DNA of 64,000 nucleotides, taken from assembly GCA_035295845.1 (NCBI GenBank), contig DATGIF010000012.1, positions 74,019 through 138,018 on the forward strand. The letters are read 5' to 3'. The notes beneath the pieces are model-generated. The model was not told the DNA's origin. It worked only from the letters and a program-made list of their open reading frames with translations, and made no database searches. Below are positions 1 through 8,665 of the stretch, piece by piece. The stretch comes from Palsa-892 sp035295845. Lineage in GTDB: Bacteria > Pseudomonadota > Alphaproteobacteria > Rhizobiales > Xanthobacteraceae. The translations under genes were made by a program, and so were the position numbers. Positions within the stretch are counted from its first letter, which is position 1. Every line of letters starts with the position of its first letter.

Positions 1-482
1 TCGCCAACCAGCTCAGCATTCCGCGCGAGGAAGCGGGCGCCTACATCAAGAAATATTTCGAGCGCTTCCCCGGCATTCGCGAATACATGGAAGAGACGAA
101 GGCGTTCTGCAAAAAGCACGGCTACGTGACGACGCTGTTCGGCCGCCGCGCTTATTATCCCTCGATCAACGACAACAACCCCTCGATGCGCGGCTTTATG
201 GAGCGCGCCGCCATCAACGCGCGCCTGCAAGGCACCGCCGCCGACATTATCCGCCGGGCGATGATTCGCATGGAGGGGGCGCTCGCCAAGGCGAAGCTCT
301 CCGGCCGCATGCTTCTGCAGGTGCATGACGAGCTCGTCTTCGAGGTGCCGGAAAAAGAAGTGGAAAAGACGCTTCCCGTCATCGCCAAGGTGATGATCGA
401 GGCACCGTTGCCGGCGGTATCGCTATCGGTGCCATTGCATGTCGATGCCCGCGCGGCGGATAACTGGGACGAGGCGCATTGA
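1..482 (+). CDS. polA: DNA polymerase I, C-terminal part (cut by window start)
   Basis: This is the 3' end of a family A DNA polymerase, the enzyme of gap filling and Okazaki fragment processing. The reading frame is open from base 3 without a start, so the gene begins upstream of the window. The visible 159 or so residues are the end of the polymerase fingers and palm: the segment FGRRAYYP, then LLQVHDELVFE, which is motif C with the catalytic His-Asp-Glu. The protein ends in DNWDEAH, a normal family A terminus. The next gene, pyrE, begins 20 bases after the stop. Whether the 5' and 3' exonuclease domains are present cannot be seen. Confidence 0.95.
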   Translation, partial: ANQLSIPREEAGAYIKKYFERFPGIREYMEETKAFCKKHGYVTTLFGRRAYYPSINDNNPSMRGFMERAAINARLQGTAADIIRRAMIRMEGALAKAKLSGRMLLQVHDELVFEVPEKEVEKTLPVIAKVMIEAPLPAVSLSVPLHVDARAADNWDEAH

Positions 483-501
483 TTCGCTGCTGGGAACGCC
501 G

Positions 502-1119
502 ATGAGCAAGCCATCGCTGTCTGCCGCCGCCAAAGCCGCGGGCGGGCGCCCGGGCACCGACCTTAAGGCCGCCCGCGCGCGGCTCCGCGACATCATCGAG
601 AAACGCTCCTTTGGCCTCGGCGAGATCACGCTCGTCTCCGGCCGCAAGAGCAATTTCTATTTCAACCTGAAGCCCACGATGCTCGACGCCGAAGGCGCGC
701 TCCTGCTCGCGGAACTCACGCTGGACGCGCTCGCGCCCGAGGAACTCGACTATATCGGCGGCCTCGAAATGGGCGCCGTTCCCGTCGCGAGCGCCGTCGC
801 CGCGCTGAGCGCGCTCCGCGGCAATCCGCTGCATGCGTTTTTCGTCCGCAAGAAGCCGAAGGAGCACGGCGCGAAATTGCTGGTCGAGGGCCTGGCGCCG
901 GGCGAGTCGCTGGAAGGCAAGCGCGTCGCCGTGATCGAGGACGTCACCACCACCGGCAGCTCGGCCTTGAAGGCCGCCGAAACGGTGAAGGAGGCGGGGG
1001 CCGAGGTTGCGCTCGTCTTTACCATGGTCGACCGCGAGGAGGGTGCCGCCGAAGCCTTCGCCGCGGCCGGCCTCCGCTTCCGGGCCTTGTTCACCGCGGG
1101 CGAATTCCTGCGCCGTTGA
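502..1119 (+). CDS. pyrE: Orotate phosphoribosyltransferase
   Basis: The 205-residue protein joins orotate to PRPP to make OMP, the fifth step of pyrimidine synthesis in the cytoplasm. The PRPP-binding loop VIEDVTTTGSS lies at residues 144-154 and the orotate-side segment GRKSNFYFNLKPTML at about 47-61. I use the ATG at 502 (MSKPSLS) because the upstream in-frame start at 439 would overlap polA by 44 bases, and family members start close to here. About 20 residues precede the conserved core, slightly long. It sits directly behind polA on the same strand and may be read from the same transcript. Confidence 0.93.
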   Translation: MSKPSLSAAAKAAGGRPGTDLKAARARLRDIIEKRSFGLGEITLVSGRKSNFYFNLKPTMLDAEGALLLAELTLDALAPEELDYIGGLEMGAVPVASAVAALSALRGNPLHAFFVRKKPKEHGAKLLVEGLAPGESLEGKRVAVIEDVTTTGSSALKAAETVKEAGAEVALVFTMVDREEGAAEAFAAAGLRFRALFTAGEFLRR

Positions 1120-1260
1120 TCCGGCCGTTTCGCACCGCTTGCTGCGGCTGCGCGGCACTTCTTCAGCAAAAATTTACTGCAACTTTTTCTTCCGGCTCGC
1201 GTTAATCCGGCGAGCGGGCCGAGGGGCTATTCTGCAAGCATAAGCAGGGAAGCCGAAAAC

Positions 1261-2106
1261 GTGTTCCGCGTCCTAAATCTGCGTTTCGCTCTGGTGCTCG
1301 CGGCAATGCTTGCCGTGCCTGCCTCCGCGCAGGCGGAAGGCCTCTTTGGGGCCATCCTCAACTTCTTCAGCGGTGGACATCAGACGCAGGAGCCAGCGGC
1401 ACCGCCGCCCACGACACCGGGCCCGGCGCCGGTCATCCCGCTCGATCATTCCGGCCTCGGCAATCAGCCGATACCGCCAAGCCGCGGCGGTCCGCAGGTC
1501 GTCTTTTGCGTGCGCACCTGCGACGGCCGCTACTTTCCGCTGCCGCGGAACGCCGGCGGCTCGAACATGACGCCGGCCAAGATTTGCGGCGCCATGTGCC
1601 CGACGGCAGAGACGAAAACCTACGCCGGCAACAACATCGAAACCGCGGTTGCGCCCGACGGCAGCCGCTATGCGAATCTGAAGAACGCCTTCGTCTATCG
1701 CGAGCATCTGGTCGATGGCTGCACCTGCAACGGCGGTGGCGGCGCCGGCAATGCCGCGATCGACATTTCCGCCGATCCCACGCTGCGGCCGGGCGATATC
1801 GTGGTGACGGGAAACGGCCCGATGGTGTTCAAAGGCGGCAAAGGCGGGACGGTTCAGGGCAATTTCGTGCCTGCCGCCGAGATCCCCCGCATGTCGGCGA
1901 AATTCCGCGACAAGGTGACCGCGATCAAGGTCGCGCGGCCCGCCAACGCACCGGTCGCGAGCCCCGAAGATTTCGCGCAGGACTTGCGGCCGACGGACGA
2001 GGCCGTCTCGCCCGCCGCCACGGCGGCGCAAATCTTCGACTTCAAGGATTTCGACGCCGCCGAACTCAGGGGTTCGATGGCGATGGGCTACAACGGCCGG
2101 CAGTAA
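1261..2106 (+). CDS. Secreted DUF2865 domain protein
   Basis: A 281-residue exported protein starting at GTG. Residues 1-25 form a Sec signal peptide ending PASAQA. A Pro-rich linker (about 45-80) leads to the DUF2865 core, recognised by FCVRTCDGRYFPLP (near 81-95), the paired cysteines of ICGAMCP, and the closing GCTCNGG motif (near 156-162). The four conserved Cys motifs suggest disulfides in the periplasm. The family is common in Hyphomicrobiales and has no established function. The C-terminal half is Ala/Pro-rich and poorly conserved. It converges on pckA with only 15 bases between them. Confidence 0.8.
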   Translation: MFRVLNLRFALVLAAMLAVPASAQAEGLFGAILNFFSGGHQTQEPAAPPPTTPGPAPVIPLDHSGLGNQPIPPSRGGPQVVFCVRTCDGRYFPLPRNAGGSNMTPAKICGAMCPTAETKTYAGNNIETAVAPDGSRYANLKNAFVYREHLVDGCTCNGGGGAGNAAIDISADPTLRPGDIVVTGNGPMVFKGGKGGTVQGNFVPAAEIPRMSAKFRDKVTAIKVARPANAPVASPEDFAQDLRPTDEAVSPAATAAQIFDFKDFDAAELRGSMAMGYNGRQ

Positions 2107-2121
2107 ACGAGAGCGTTTTCC

Positions 2122-3735
2122 TCATTCCGCCGCGATGCGGACCTCGGGCGCGGCCTTGCGCACGTCGACATCGACGTGCGGCTCGAACTTGACGAAGTTC
2201 TCCTGGAACATCGCCACGAGCTTTCTCGCCGTCGCATCGAACTCGGCCTTGTCGCGCCAGGTCTTGAATGGATAGAGGAGGTGCGGCTCGACGCCGGGCA
2301 CCGAGGTTGGCACCGCGAAGCCGAAATAGGGATCGGTGCGGAAGCTCGCATTCTTGAGCGAGCCATCGAGTGCGGCGGTGAGCAGCGTGCGCGTCACCTT
2401 GATCGGCATGCGGCGGCCGACGCCGAACTTTCCGCCGGTCCAGCCAGTGTTCACGAGCCAGCAATCGACGCCGTGGGCGGCGATCAGCTCGCGCAGGAGA
2501 TTGCCGTATTCGGAAGGATGGCGCGGCATGAACGGTGCGCCGAAGCAGGTCGAGAACGTCGCTTCCGGATCCTTCACGCCCTTCTCGGTGCCGGCGACCT
2601 TGGCGGTGTAGCCCGAAAGGAAGTGATACATCGCCTGCGCCGGCGTGAGCTTCGCGATCGGCGGCATCACACCGAAGGCGTCGGCGGTAAGCATGATGAT
2701 ATTCTTCGGATGACCCGCGCGGCCGGTGGGACTCGCATTGGGAATAAAGTCGAGCGGATAGGCGCAGCGCGTATTCTCGGTCTTGGATCCGTCGTCGAAA
2801 TTGGGAATGCGCGTATCCGGGTCGATCACAACGTTTTCCATGACCGTGCCGAAACGGCGCGTGGTCGCGAAAATTTCGGGTTCGGCCTCGGCCGAGAGCT
2901 TGATCGTTTTGGCGTAACAGCCGCCCTCGAAATTGAACACGCCCTGCGGCCCCCAGCCGTGCTCGTCGTCGCCGAGCAATGTGCGATTGGGATCGGCGGA
3001 GAGCGTGGTCTTGCCGGTGCCGGAGAGGCCGAAGAAGAGCGCGGTGTCGCCGGCGGGGCCGACATTCGCCGAGCAGTGCATCGGCATCACGCTTTCGTTG
3101 GGCAGGAAATAGTTGAGCGTGGTGAAAACCGATTTCTTCATTTCGCCGGCATAGGAGGAGCCGCCGATCAGCACGATCTTCTTCGAGAAGTCGATGGCAA
3201 TCACGGTCTCGGAGCGGACGCCGTGGCGTTTCGGATCGGCCTTAAAGCTCGGCAGATCCACAATGGTGAGGTCGGGCGCAAAACTCCTGAGTTCGCCGCG
3301 CTCGGGCCGGATCAGGAGCGTGCGGATGAAGAGCGAGTGCCAGGCAAGCTCGGTATAGACGCGGGTCTTGATGCGGTAGCGATGATCGGCGCCGCCATAC
3401 AGGTCCTGCGCGAACAGCCCCTTGCCTTTGGCGTGCGCAACGAAGTCGTCATAGATCGTCTGGAACTGCTCGGGCGAAATGGCGCCGTTATTGTCCCACC
3501 ACACGGTCTTTTCGGTGAGCGAGTCGCGGACGATGAACTTGTCCTTGGGGCTGCGGCCCGTGTGCACGCCGGTCTCGGCGACGAGCGCACCGCCATAGGC
3601 GAGCTCCGCTTCGCCCGCGCGCAGCGCGTGTTCGTAAAGCGCGGGCTCCATGAGATTCCAGTGAACGGCTTTCAGTCCTGCGAAGCCAAACTTGTCAGCG
3701 CCGAATGCGCTGTTGCGGATGCCAGTTTCTTTCAC
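2122..3735 (-). CDS. pckA: Phosphoenolpyruvate carboxykinase (ATP)
   Basis: Makes phosphoenolpyruvate from oxaloacetate with ATP, the entry step of gluconeogenesis. The 537-residue protein has the kinase P-loop GLSGTGKT at residues 236-243 and the metal-binding stretch LLGDDEHGWG shortly after, both standard for the ATP-dependent family; HTGRSPKDKF near the N-terminus is also conserved. I prefer the GTG at 3735 (KETGIRNSAFGADKFG follows) over the GTG at 3756: a GAGG lies about nine bases before it and rhizobial relatives start here. The longer form would add seven residues. It is a single gene, convergent with the DUF2865 gene. Confidence 0.95.
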   Translation of the reverse strand: MKETGIRNSAFGADKFGFAGLKAVHWNLMEPALYEHALRAGEAELAYGGALVAETGVHTGRSPKDKFIVRDSLTEKTVWWDNNGAISPEQFQTIYDDFVAHAKGKGLFAQDLYGGADHRYRIKTRVYTELAWHSLFIRTLLIRPERGELRSFAPDLTIVDLPSFKADPKRHGVRSETVIAIDFSKKIVLIGGSSYAGEMKKSVFTTLNYFLPNESVMPMHCSANVGPAGDTALFFGLSGTGKTTLSADPNRTLLGDDEHGWGPQGVFNFEGGCYAKTIKLSAEAEPEIFATTRRFGTVMENVVIDPDTRIPNFDDGSKTENTRCAYPLDFIPNASPTGRAGHPKNIIMLTADAFGVMPPIAKLTPAQAMYHFLSGYTAKVAGTEKGVKDPEATFSTCFGAPFMPRHPSEYGNLLRELIAAHGVDCWLVNTGWTGGKFGVGRRMPIKVTRTLLTAALDGSLKNASFRTDPYFGFAVPTSVPGVEPHLLYPFKTWRDKAEFDATARKLVAMFQENFVKFEPHVDVDVRKAAPEVRIAAE

Positions 3736-3928
3736 GGAGCGTTTCCTCGTCGCCACCCGGGCCCAAGAAGGCCGGGACCATAATCGCGCGACCTCGCCCT
3801 GCCAAGGGCGGCCTCAAAGCGGCCGGCGATTCTGGCCAAAACAACGGAAAATCCGAAGGAATGTTCCGCGTATGGTTATTGTGCACTGCGCTTGCCTACA
3901 AAACCGACATTGAAGCGAGCTGCCAAAT

Positions 3929-4651
3929 TTATGCCATCGCCCTCGCCTCGCCCGCGAGCTTCACCAAGATGCGCCGCAGCGCGCCCGCGTCCGCCACGCG
4001 CTCGGGAAATTCGAGCCTTCGCACACGCTCGCTGCGCGCGAGATCGCATCCTTCCGGGTCGAGCGAGACGATGCGCCAATCTCCCTCTTCGTCACCAAGC
4101 AGCCGCGTTGCATAAAGCGTGATGGCGTCGCGGTGGTCTTCGTTCATGTGGGCGATGGCGCCTTCCTCGGCCTCGATCAGACGTTCGGCGTCGCCGAGAT
4201 CGGTTAACAGCTCGCCCGGCTGTAAATCCGCGATTCGCCCAAAGCCCGCGACGAGATGCGCGCCGCTCACCCGCATCCGCCAGAAGCTGAAATCAGCGAA
4301 GCCCGCATAGGCTTCCGCAGACTGATGCCGCGCGAGGAAGCGCCGCCGCGCCGACGAATCTTCCGCCGGCGACAATTCGCCCGACAAGCTCACCCGCGCG
4401 CCTTCGAGTGGATCGCCTTCACGCGCGCCTTCGAGCAGCAGTGAGGCGCGCGAATCGCCCGTGATATTGGCCGAATGACGCGCGAGCCGCGACAAGAGGA
4501 GAATCGGCGCGCCGTCCATCGCCGCCGCCACCGTCACCAGCGACGCATACGGCGCGCCGCCCGGCATGAGCGTCGCTAGCGCCCCTTTTCCTGCTTCGCG
4601 CAGGAGGCGTTTGGCGGTCTGCGAAGGGTTAAAATCGTTCGCTGCGCGCAT
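3929..4651 (-). CDS. HugZ-type pyridoxamine 5'-phosphate oxidase-fold protein
   Basis: A 240-residue cytoplasmic protein with an N-terminal split-barrel of the pyridoxamine phosphate oxidase fold (about 10-150; GALATLMPGGAPYASLV) and a C-terminal DUF2470 domain (about 160-240; AEEGAIAHMNEDHRDAITLYA). This two-domain arrangement is that of HugZ/HutZ, which bind or degrade heme. The heme-ligand His of HugZ lies in the C-terminal domain; the HMNEDH segment fits, but the assignment of substrate is inference. No heme uptake genes are nearby. It stands alone, facing away from chvI. Confidence 0.72.
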   Translation of the reverse strand: MRAANDFNPSQTAKRLLREAGKGALATLMPGGAPYASLVTVAAAMDGAPILLLSRLARHSANITGDSRASLLLEGAREGDPLEGARVSLSGELSPAEDSSARRRFLARHQSAEAYAGFADFSFWRMRVSGAHLVAGFGRIADLQPGELLTDLGDAERLIEAEEGAIAHMNEDHRDAITLYATRLLGDEEGDWRIVSLDPEGCDLARSERVRRLEFPERVADAGALRRILVKLAGEARAMA

Positions 4652-4854
4652 CGGTCACCCCTTAATTACAATAATTTAACGCGATACCCGCGAGAGCGTG
4701 AGAAATGCCGTCTTGGCGGCCCCTTCATATATGTCTAAGTTGCGACTGGGGCGGGCAAATCAGTCGGGTCGTCACATTTCGGCCCAGACCACGAGGTTGA
4801 ACCGCGTCGATTTTTCGTCACCGGCGCAACCCCCCGTGGATTTAAGGAGATGCC
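4652..4854. promoter_or_regulatory. Divergent intergenic region upstream of chvI
   Basis: About 200 bases between the HugZ-type gene and chvI. An AT-rich block (TTACAATAATTTAAC) lies near 4667-4681 and TTTAAGGAG at 4841-4849 is the chvI ribosome-binding site. It must carry promoters for both genes; I could not pick a convincing -35/-10 pair or a ChvI box. Confidence 0.4.
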
Positions 4855-5556
4855 ATGCCGACCATTGCCTTGGTCGACGACGACCGCAACATACTCACCT
4901 CGGTCTCGATCGCGCTTGAAGCCGAAGGCTACCGCATCATGACCTACACGGACGGCGCCTCCGCGCTCGAAGGATTCAAGTCGAGCCCGCCGGATCTCGC
5001 CATCCTCGACATCAAGATGCCGCGCATGGACGGGATGGAACTCCTGCGCAAGGTCCGCCAGAAGAGCGACATGCCGATTATCTTCCTCACCTCCAAAGAC
5101 GAGGAGATCGACGAATTGTTCGGCCTCAAGATGGGCGCCGACGATTTCATCCGTAAACCGTTCTCGCAGCGTCTCTTGGTCGAGCGCGTGAAGGCGGTGC
5201 TGCGCCGGAACGGCGGCAAGGACGGCCAGCCGGTGAAGGAAACGGATTCGGCGAAAATTCTCGAGCGCGGACAGTTGCGCATGGATCCCGAACGTCACAC
5301 CTGCACCTGGAAGGGCGATCAGGTCGTGCTCACCGTCACCGAATTCCTGATCCTGCAGGCGCTCGCGCAGCGGCCGGGCGTGGTCAAGAGCCGCAACGCG
5401 CTGATGGACTCGGCCTATGACGATCAGGTCTACGTCGATGATCGCACCATCGACAGCCACATCAAGCGGCTGCGGAAGAAGTTCAAGGCGGTCGACAACG
5501 ATTTCGAGATGATCGAAACGCTGTACGGCGTCGGCTACCGATTCAAGGAGGCTTGA
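4855..5556 (+). CDS. chvI: Response regulator ChvI
   Basis: OmpR-family DNA-binding response regulator, 233 residues. The receiver domain (1-120) has the acidic pair D8-D9-D10 and the phosphorylated Asp52 in LAILDIKMP; the winged-helix domain (about 135-233) ends in ETLYGVGYRFKEA. With ChvG it forms the acid- and envelope-sensing pair that rhizobia use to control exopolysaccharide, motility and host interaction; in this order most rhizobial genomes carry it next to hprK and PTS genes, as here. The ATG at 4855 follows a good AAGGAG. The kinase gene begins 40 bases downstream. Confidence 0.93.
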   Translation: MPTIALVDDDRNILTSVSIALEAEGYRIMTYTDGASALEGFKSSPPDLAILDIKMPRMDGMELLRKVRQKSDMPIIFLTSKDEEIDELFGLKMGADDFIRKPFSQRLLVERVKAVLRRNGGKDGQPVKETDSAKILERGQLRMDPERHTCTWKGDQVVLTVTEFLILQALAQRPGVVKSRNALMDSAYDDQVYVDDRTIDSHIKRLRKKFKAVDNDFEMIETLYGVGYRFKEA

Positions 5557-5596
5557 AGCGGCGCCGCTCTTTCCGGCGCTGCTTAACCCACGCAAC

Positions 5597-7357
5597 ATGA
5601 AGGCGGACGTCGAAAAGATTCAATCCGGGCCTCTTCACCTCGGCCGCTTTGCTGCAGCGCTTGCCGCGCTCCGCAAGCTTAAGCGCTTTCTCTCCAATCA
5701 AAGCTTTTCGAGCATCACGCGGCGGATCGTTCTCCTCAATCTCGCCGGCCTCGTCGCGCTCGTGTCCGGCATTCTATATCTCTCCGAATATCGCGCCGGC
5801 CTCATCGACGCGCGCATCCAGAGCCTCCTGATCCAGGGCGAGATCATCGCTGGCGCCATTGCCGCCTCCGCGACCGCCGACACCAACACCGTCACCGTCG
5901 ATCCCGAACGGCTTCTCGAACTGCGCGCGGGTGAAAGCTACGGGCCGGCCGATGAATCGACCCTCGATTTTCCGATCAACCCCGAGCGCGTCGCCCCCCT
6001 TCTCCGCCGCATCGTGACGCCGACCAATACCCGCGCGCGCGTCTATGACCGCGACGGCGCGCTGCTCCTCGACACCCGCACGCTCTACATGAGCGGCGAG
6101 ATCATGCGCTATGATCTCGAGCCGGTGCATGTGCAGTCGCCGAACTGGTTCCAAAAGCGCTGGCGCAAGCTGAAGCTCTGGCTCGTGCGCGGCGAATTGC
6201 CGGTCTACCAGGAACTCGGCCCCGCCAATGGCAAAAGTTATCCTGAAGTCTCGCAGGCGATCGGGGGGCAGGACGGCAACCTCGTCCGCGTCACCGACCA
6301 GGGTCAGGTGATCGTCACCGTGGCGGTGCCGATCCAGCGGTTCCGCGCCGTTCTCGGCGCGCTTCTGCTCTCGACCCAGCCCGGCGAGATCGACGCGGCG
6401 GTGGAGTCGGAGCGTTTCGTCATCGTCAAAGTGTTCCTGGTCGCGGCCGCGGTGATGATCGTGCTCTCGATTCTATTGGCCGGCACGATCGGCGGCCCGC
6501 TGCGGCGCCTCGCGGACGCAGCCGAGGGCGTGCGCCGCCGCATCCGCGCGCGCGTCGAAATCCCCGACATGACCGACCGCACCGACGAGATCGGGCATCT
6601 CTCGGGCGCGATCCGCGACATGACCGGCGCGCTCTATGCCCGTATCGAAGGCATCGAGCGCTTCGCCGCCGATGTCGCGCATGAACTCAAGAATCCGCTC
6701 ACATCGCTGCGCTCGGCGGTCGAAACGCTGCCGCTGGCCAAAACCGAAGAGTCGCGCAACCGCCTGATGACGGTGATCCAGCACGACGTGCGGCGACTCG
6801 ACCGTCTGATCTCGGATATCTCGGATGCGAGCCGCCTCGACGCCGATATGCAACGCCAAGAGGCGATGCCCGTCGACGTCGAGAAGCTTCTCGGCGCGCT
6901 GGTGACGCTCGCGAACGAAGTTCCGCGCGACGACAACGTCAAGCTCTCGCTCGCTTTCGAGCGGGCGCCGGGAATCACCGCCAACTTCGTCGTGCCCGGC
7001 AATGATTCGCGCATCTCTCAGGTCGTCGACAACCTCGTGGAGAACGCGCGCTCCTTTTCGCCGAAAGGCAGTACGGTGCGGATTATCTGCCGTCGGCTCC
7101 GCAACGAGGTCGAAATCATCGTCGACGACGACGGCCCGGGCATCCGGCCGGAAGCGCTCGCGAAGATTTTCGACCGTTTCTATACCGACCGGCCCGAGGG
7201 CTTCGGCCAGAATTCCGGCCTCGGGCTTTCGATCTCCCGCCAGATCGTCGAAGGCCATGGCGGCCGCATCTGGGCCGAAAACCGCGCGCTCGCGGTGGTC
7301 GGCGGCGAGCCGAAAGTGCTCGGCGCGCGTTTCATCGTAAGGCTGCCCGCCGCCTGA
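5597..7357 (+). CDS. chvG: Sensor histidine kinase ChvG
   Basis: Membrane sensor kinase of 586 residues, partner of ChvI. Transmembrane segments lie near 43-65 and 272-298, enclosing a periplasmic sensor of about 200 residues; a HAMP linker follows (about 297-350). The phosphorylated histidine is His362 in ADVAHELKNPLTS. The ATPase part has the N box (VVDNLVENARSFSP), DDDGPGI and GLGLSISRQI. In relatives the periplasmic regulator ExoR holds ChvG off at neutral pH; exoR is not in this window. The hprK gene begins one base after the stop, so the signalling and PTS genes appear co-transcribed. Confidence 0.93.
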   Translation: MKADVEKIQSGPLHLGRFAAALAALRKLKRFLSNQSFSSITRRIVLLNLAGLVALVSGILYLSEYRAGLIDARIQSLLIQGEIIAGAIAASATADTNTVTVDPERLLELRAGESYGPADESTLDFPINPERVAPLLRRIVTPTNTRARVYDRDGALLLDTRTLYMSGEIMRYDLEPVHVQSPNWFQKRWRKLKLWLVRGELPVYQELGPANGKSYPEVSQAIGGQDGNLVRVTDQGQVIVTVAVPIQRFRAVLGALLLSTQPGEIDAAVESERFVIVKVFLVAAAVMIVLSILLAGTIGGPLRRLADAAEGVRRRIRARVEIPDMTDRTDEIGHLSGAIRDMTGALYARIEGIERFAADVAHELKNPLTSLRSAVETLPLAKTEESRNRLMTVIQHDVRRLDRLISDISDASRLDADMQRQEAMPVDVEKLLGALVTLANEVPRDDNVKLSLAFERAPGITANFVVPGNDSRISQVVDNLVENARSFSPKGSTVRIICRRLRNEVEIIVDDDGPGIRPEALAKIFDRFYTDRPEGFGQNSGLGLSISRQIVEGHGGRIWAENRALAVVGGEPKVLGARFIVRLPAA

Positions 7358-7358
7358 G

Positions 7359-7814
7359 ATGCTGAAGCCTGCCGGCGAAACGGTACATGCCAGCGCGGTG
7401 CTCGTGGGCGAGCGCGCGCTCCTCATCCGCGGCCCCGCGGGCTCCGGCAAATCGCGCCTTGCGCTCGCGCTCATGGAAGCGGCCCACACGGGAGCCCTTC
7501 CCTATGCGCGGCTCGTCGCCGATGACCGCGTGCGGATTTTCACCGCCGGCGGCCGCCTGCTCGCGGCACCCCCGGAGCCCATACGCGGCCTGATCGAGGT
7601 GCGCGGCCTCGGCATCCGGCGGGTCGATTGCGAGCCACTCGCGCTTGTCAGCCTCCTGGTCGATCTCGATGCCAAGGATGGGGCGCGCTTGCCGGAAGCG
7701 GGCGCGGAGAAGGGCGAAATCCTCGGGATCAGGCTTCCGCGCCTCCCCGTTGCCGCCGGCGAAGATGCTTTTCCCCTCGTGATTGCAAGGCTTTCGAGCG
7801 CCGCGGCGGCCTGA
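7359..7814 (+). CDS. hprK: HPr kinase, short alphaproteobacterial form
   Basis: A 151-residue protein corresponding to the C-terminal catalytic half of HPr kinase/phosphorylase. The P-loop GPAGSGKS is at residues 25-32 and the family segment IRGLIEVRGLGI lies at about 74-85. The N-terminal half found in Firmicutes is absent, which is normal in Alphaproteobacteria. It should phosphorylate a serine of the HPr encoded two genes downstream. The overlap-tight spacing with chvG and the order chvI-chvG-hprK-EIIA-HPr match rhizobia, where this incomplete PTS regulates rather than transports. Confidence 0.88.
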   Translation: MLKPAGETVHASAVLVGERALLIRGPAGSGKSRLALALMEAAHTGALPYARLVADDRVRIFTAGGRLLAAPPEPIRGLIEVRGLGIRRVDCEPLALVSLLVDLDAKDGARLPEAGAEKGEILGIRLPRLPVAAGEDAFPLVIARLSSAAAA

Positions 7815-7915
7815 TCCTTCTCTCTTGCCTTCGGCATGGCAGCTAAGGAATATGCCGCCCCCGTGCGTCGTTTGCGGGGTGCCGGAGGCCTGATTTCGCC
7901 CCCGGCGGGGTTATC

Positions 7916-8317
7916 ATGATCGGTATTGTCCTCGTCACCCATGGCCGGCTTGCCGCCGAGTTCCGCTCGGCGCTCGAGCACGTCATGGGTCCGCAGCAGC
8001 AGATCGAAACGATCATGATCGACCCCAAGGACAATATCGACAGCCGCCGCAAGGAAATCATCGAGGCGGTGAAGCGCGTCGATTCCGGCCAGGGGGTCGC
8101 CATCCTCACCGATATGTTCGGCGGCACGCCGTCGAACCTTGCGATTTCGGTGATGAACGCGCCGAATATCGAGGTCGTCGCCGGCATTAATCTGCCGATG
8201 CTGGTGAAGCTCGCGACCGTGCGCGAGGAATGTCCGCTCTCCGACGCGGTGGTGCAGGCGCAGCTCGCCGGGCGCAAATATATCAACATCGCGAGCCGCG
8301 TGCTCGCGGGAAAATAA
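7916..8317 (+). CDS. PTS EIIA protein, mannose family
   Basis: A 133-residue cytoplasmic EIIA of the mannose/fructose/sorbose type. His9 in VLVTHGRLA is the phosphorylated residue, and TDMFGGTPSNLA is the family signature following the active site. No membrane EIIB/EIIC partners are present, so the phosphate it takes from HPr is expected to serve regulation. It lies 101 bases after hprK and 16 bases before the HPr gene; the operon order is conserved in rhizobia, where the gene is often called manX. Confidence 0.9.
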   Translation: MIGIVLVTHGRLAAEFRSALEHVMGPQQQIETIMIDPKDNIDSRRKEIIEAVKRVDSGQGVAILTDMFGGTPSNLAISVMNAPNIEVVAGINLPMLVKLATVREECPLSDAVVQAQLAGRKYINIASRVLAGK

Positions 8318-8333
8318 CCAGAGAAGTGCGGGG

Positions 8334-8642
8334 ATGAACGACTGCCCGCCGGATCCGGCGCCGCCCGAAGGATCGCTCGTTCGCGAGCTTACGCTCACCA
8401 ACAAGAAAGGGCTGCACGCGCGCGCCTCCGCCCGCTTCGTGCAGACCGTCCAGCAGTTCAATGCCGAGGTGAAGGTCATCCGCTGCGGCGAAATGGTGGG
8501 CGGCGATTCGATCATGAGCTTGCTCACGCTCGCGGTGCCCTGCGGCTCGACGATCCGCGTCACCGCGCGCGGCAAGGAGGCGGAGGCCGCGCTTGACGCG
8601 CTGGAAAAACTCCTGGCTGAGCGCTTCGGCGAGGATGAATAA
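8334..8642 (+). CDS. ptsH: Phosphocarrier protein HPr
   Basis: A 102-residue HPr. His28 in KKGLHARAS is the site phosphorylated by enzyme I, and Ser59 in GGDSIMSLL lies at the position of the regulatory serine (Ser46 of Bacillus HPr), consistent with the HPr kinase encoded upstream. The N-terminus carries about 15 extra Pro-rich residues. Enzyme I is not in this window. A few bases separate its stop from the convergent beta-propeller gene. Confidence 0.92.
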   Translation: MNDCPPDPAPPEGSLVRELTLTNKKGLHARASARFVQTVQQFNAEVKVIRCGEMVGGDSIMSLLTLAVPCGSTIRVTARGKEAEAALDALEKLLAERFGEDE

Positions 8643-8665
8643 TTTTTCTCAGCGAACGGCCTGCG

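Noticed and set aside
2176..3783. A 535-codon plus-strand open frame antisense to pckA
   Set aside because: Product is Arg/Gly/Glu-rich antisense to a well-supported enzyme, as expected in GC-rich DNA; similar long antisense frames over fhs, oxc, frc and fdsA were rejected for the same reason.
7359..7814. HPr kinase as a truncated pseudogene
   Set aside because: The short form with only the catalytic half is normal in Alphaproteobacteria and the P-loop is intact.
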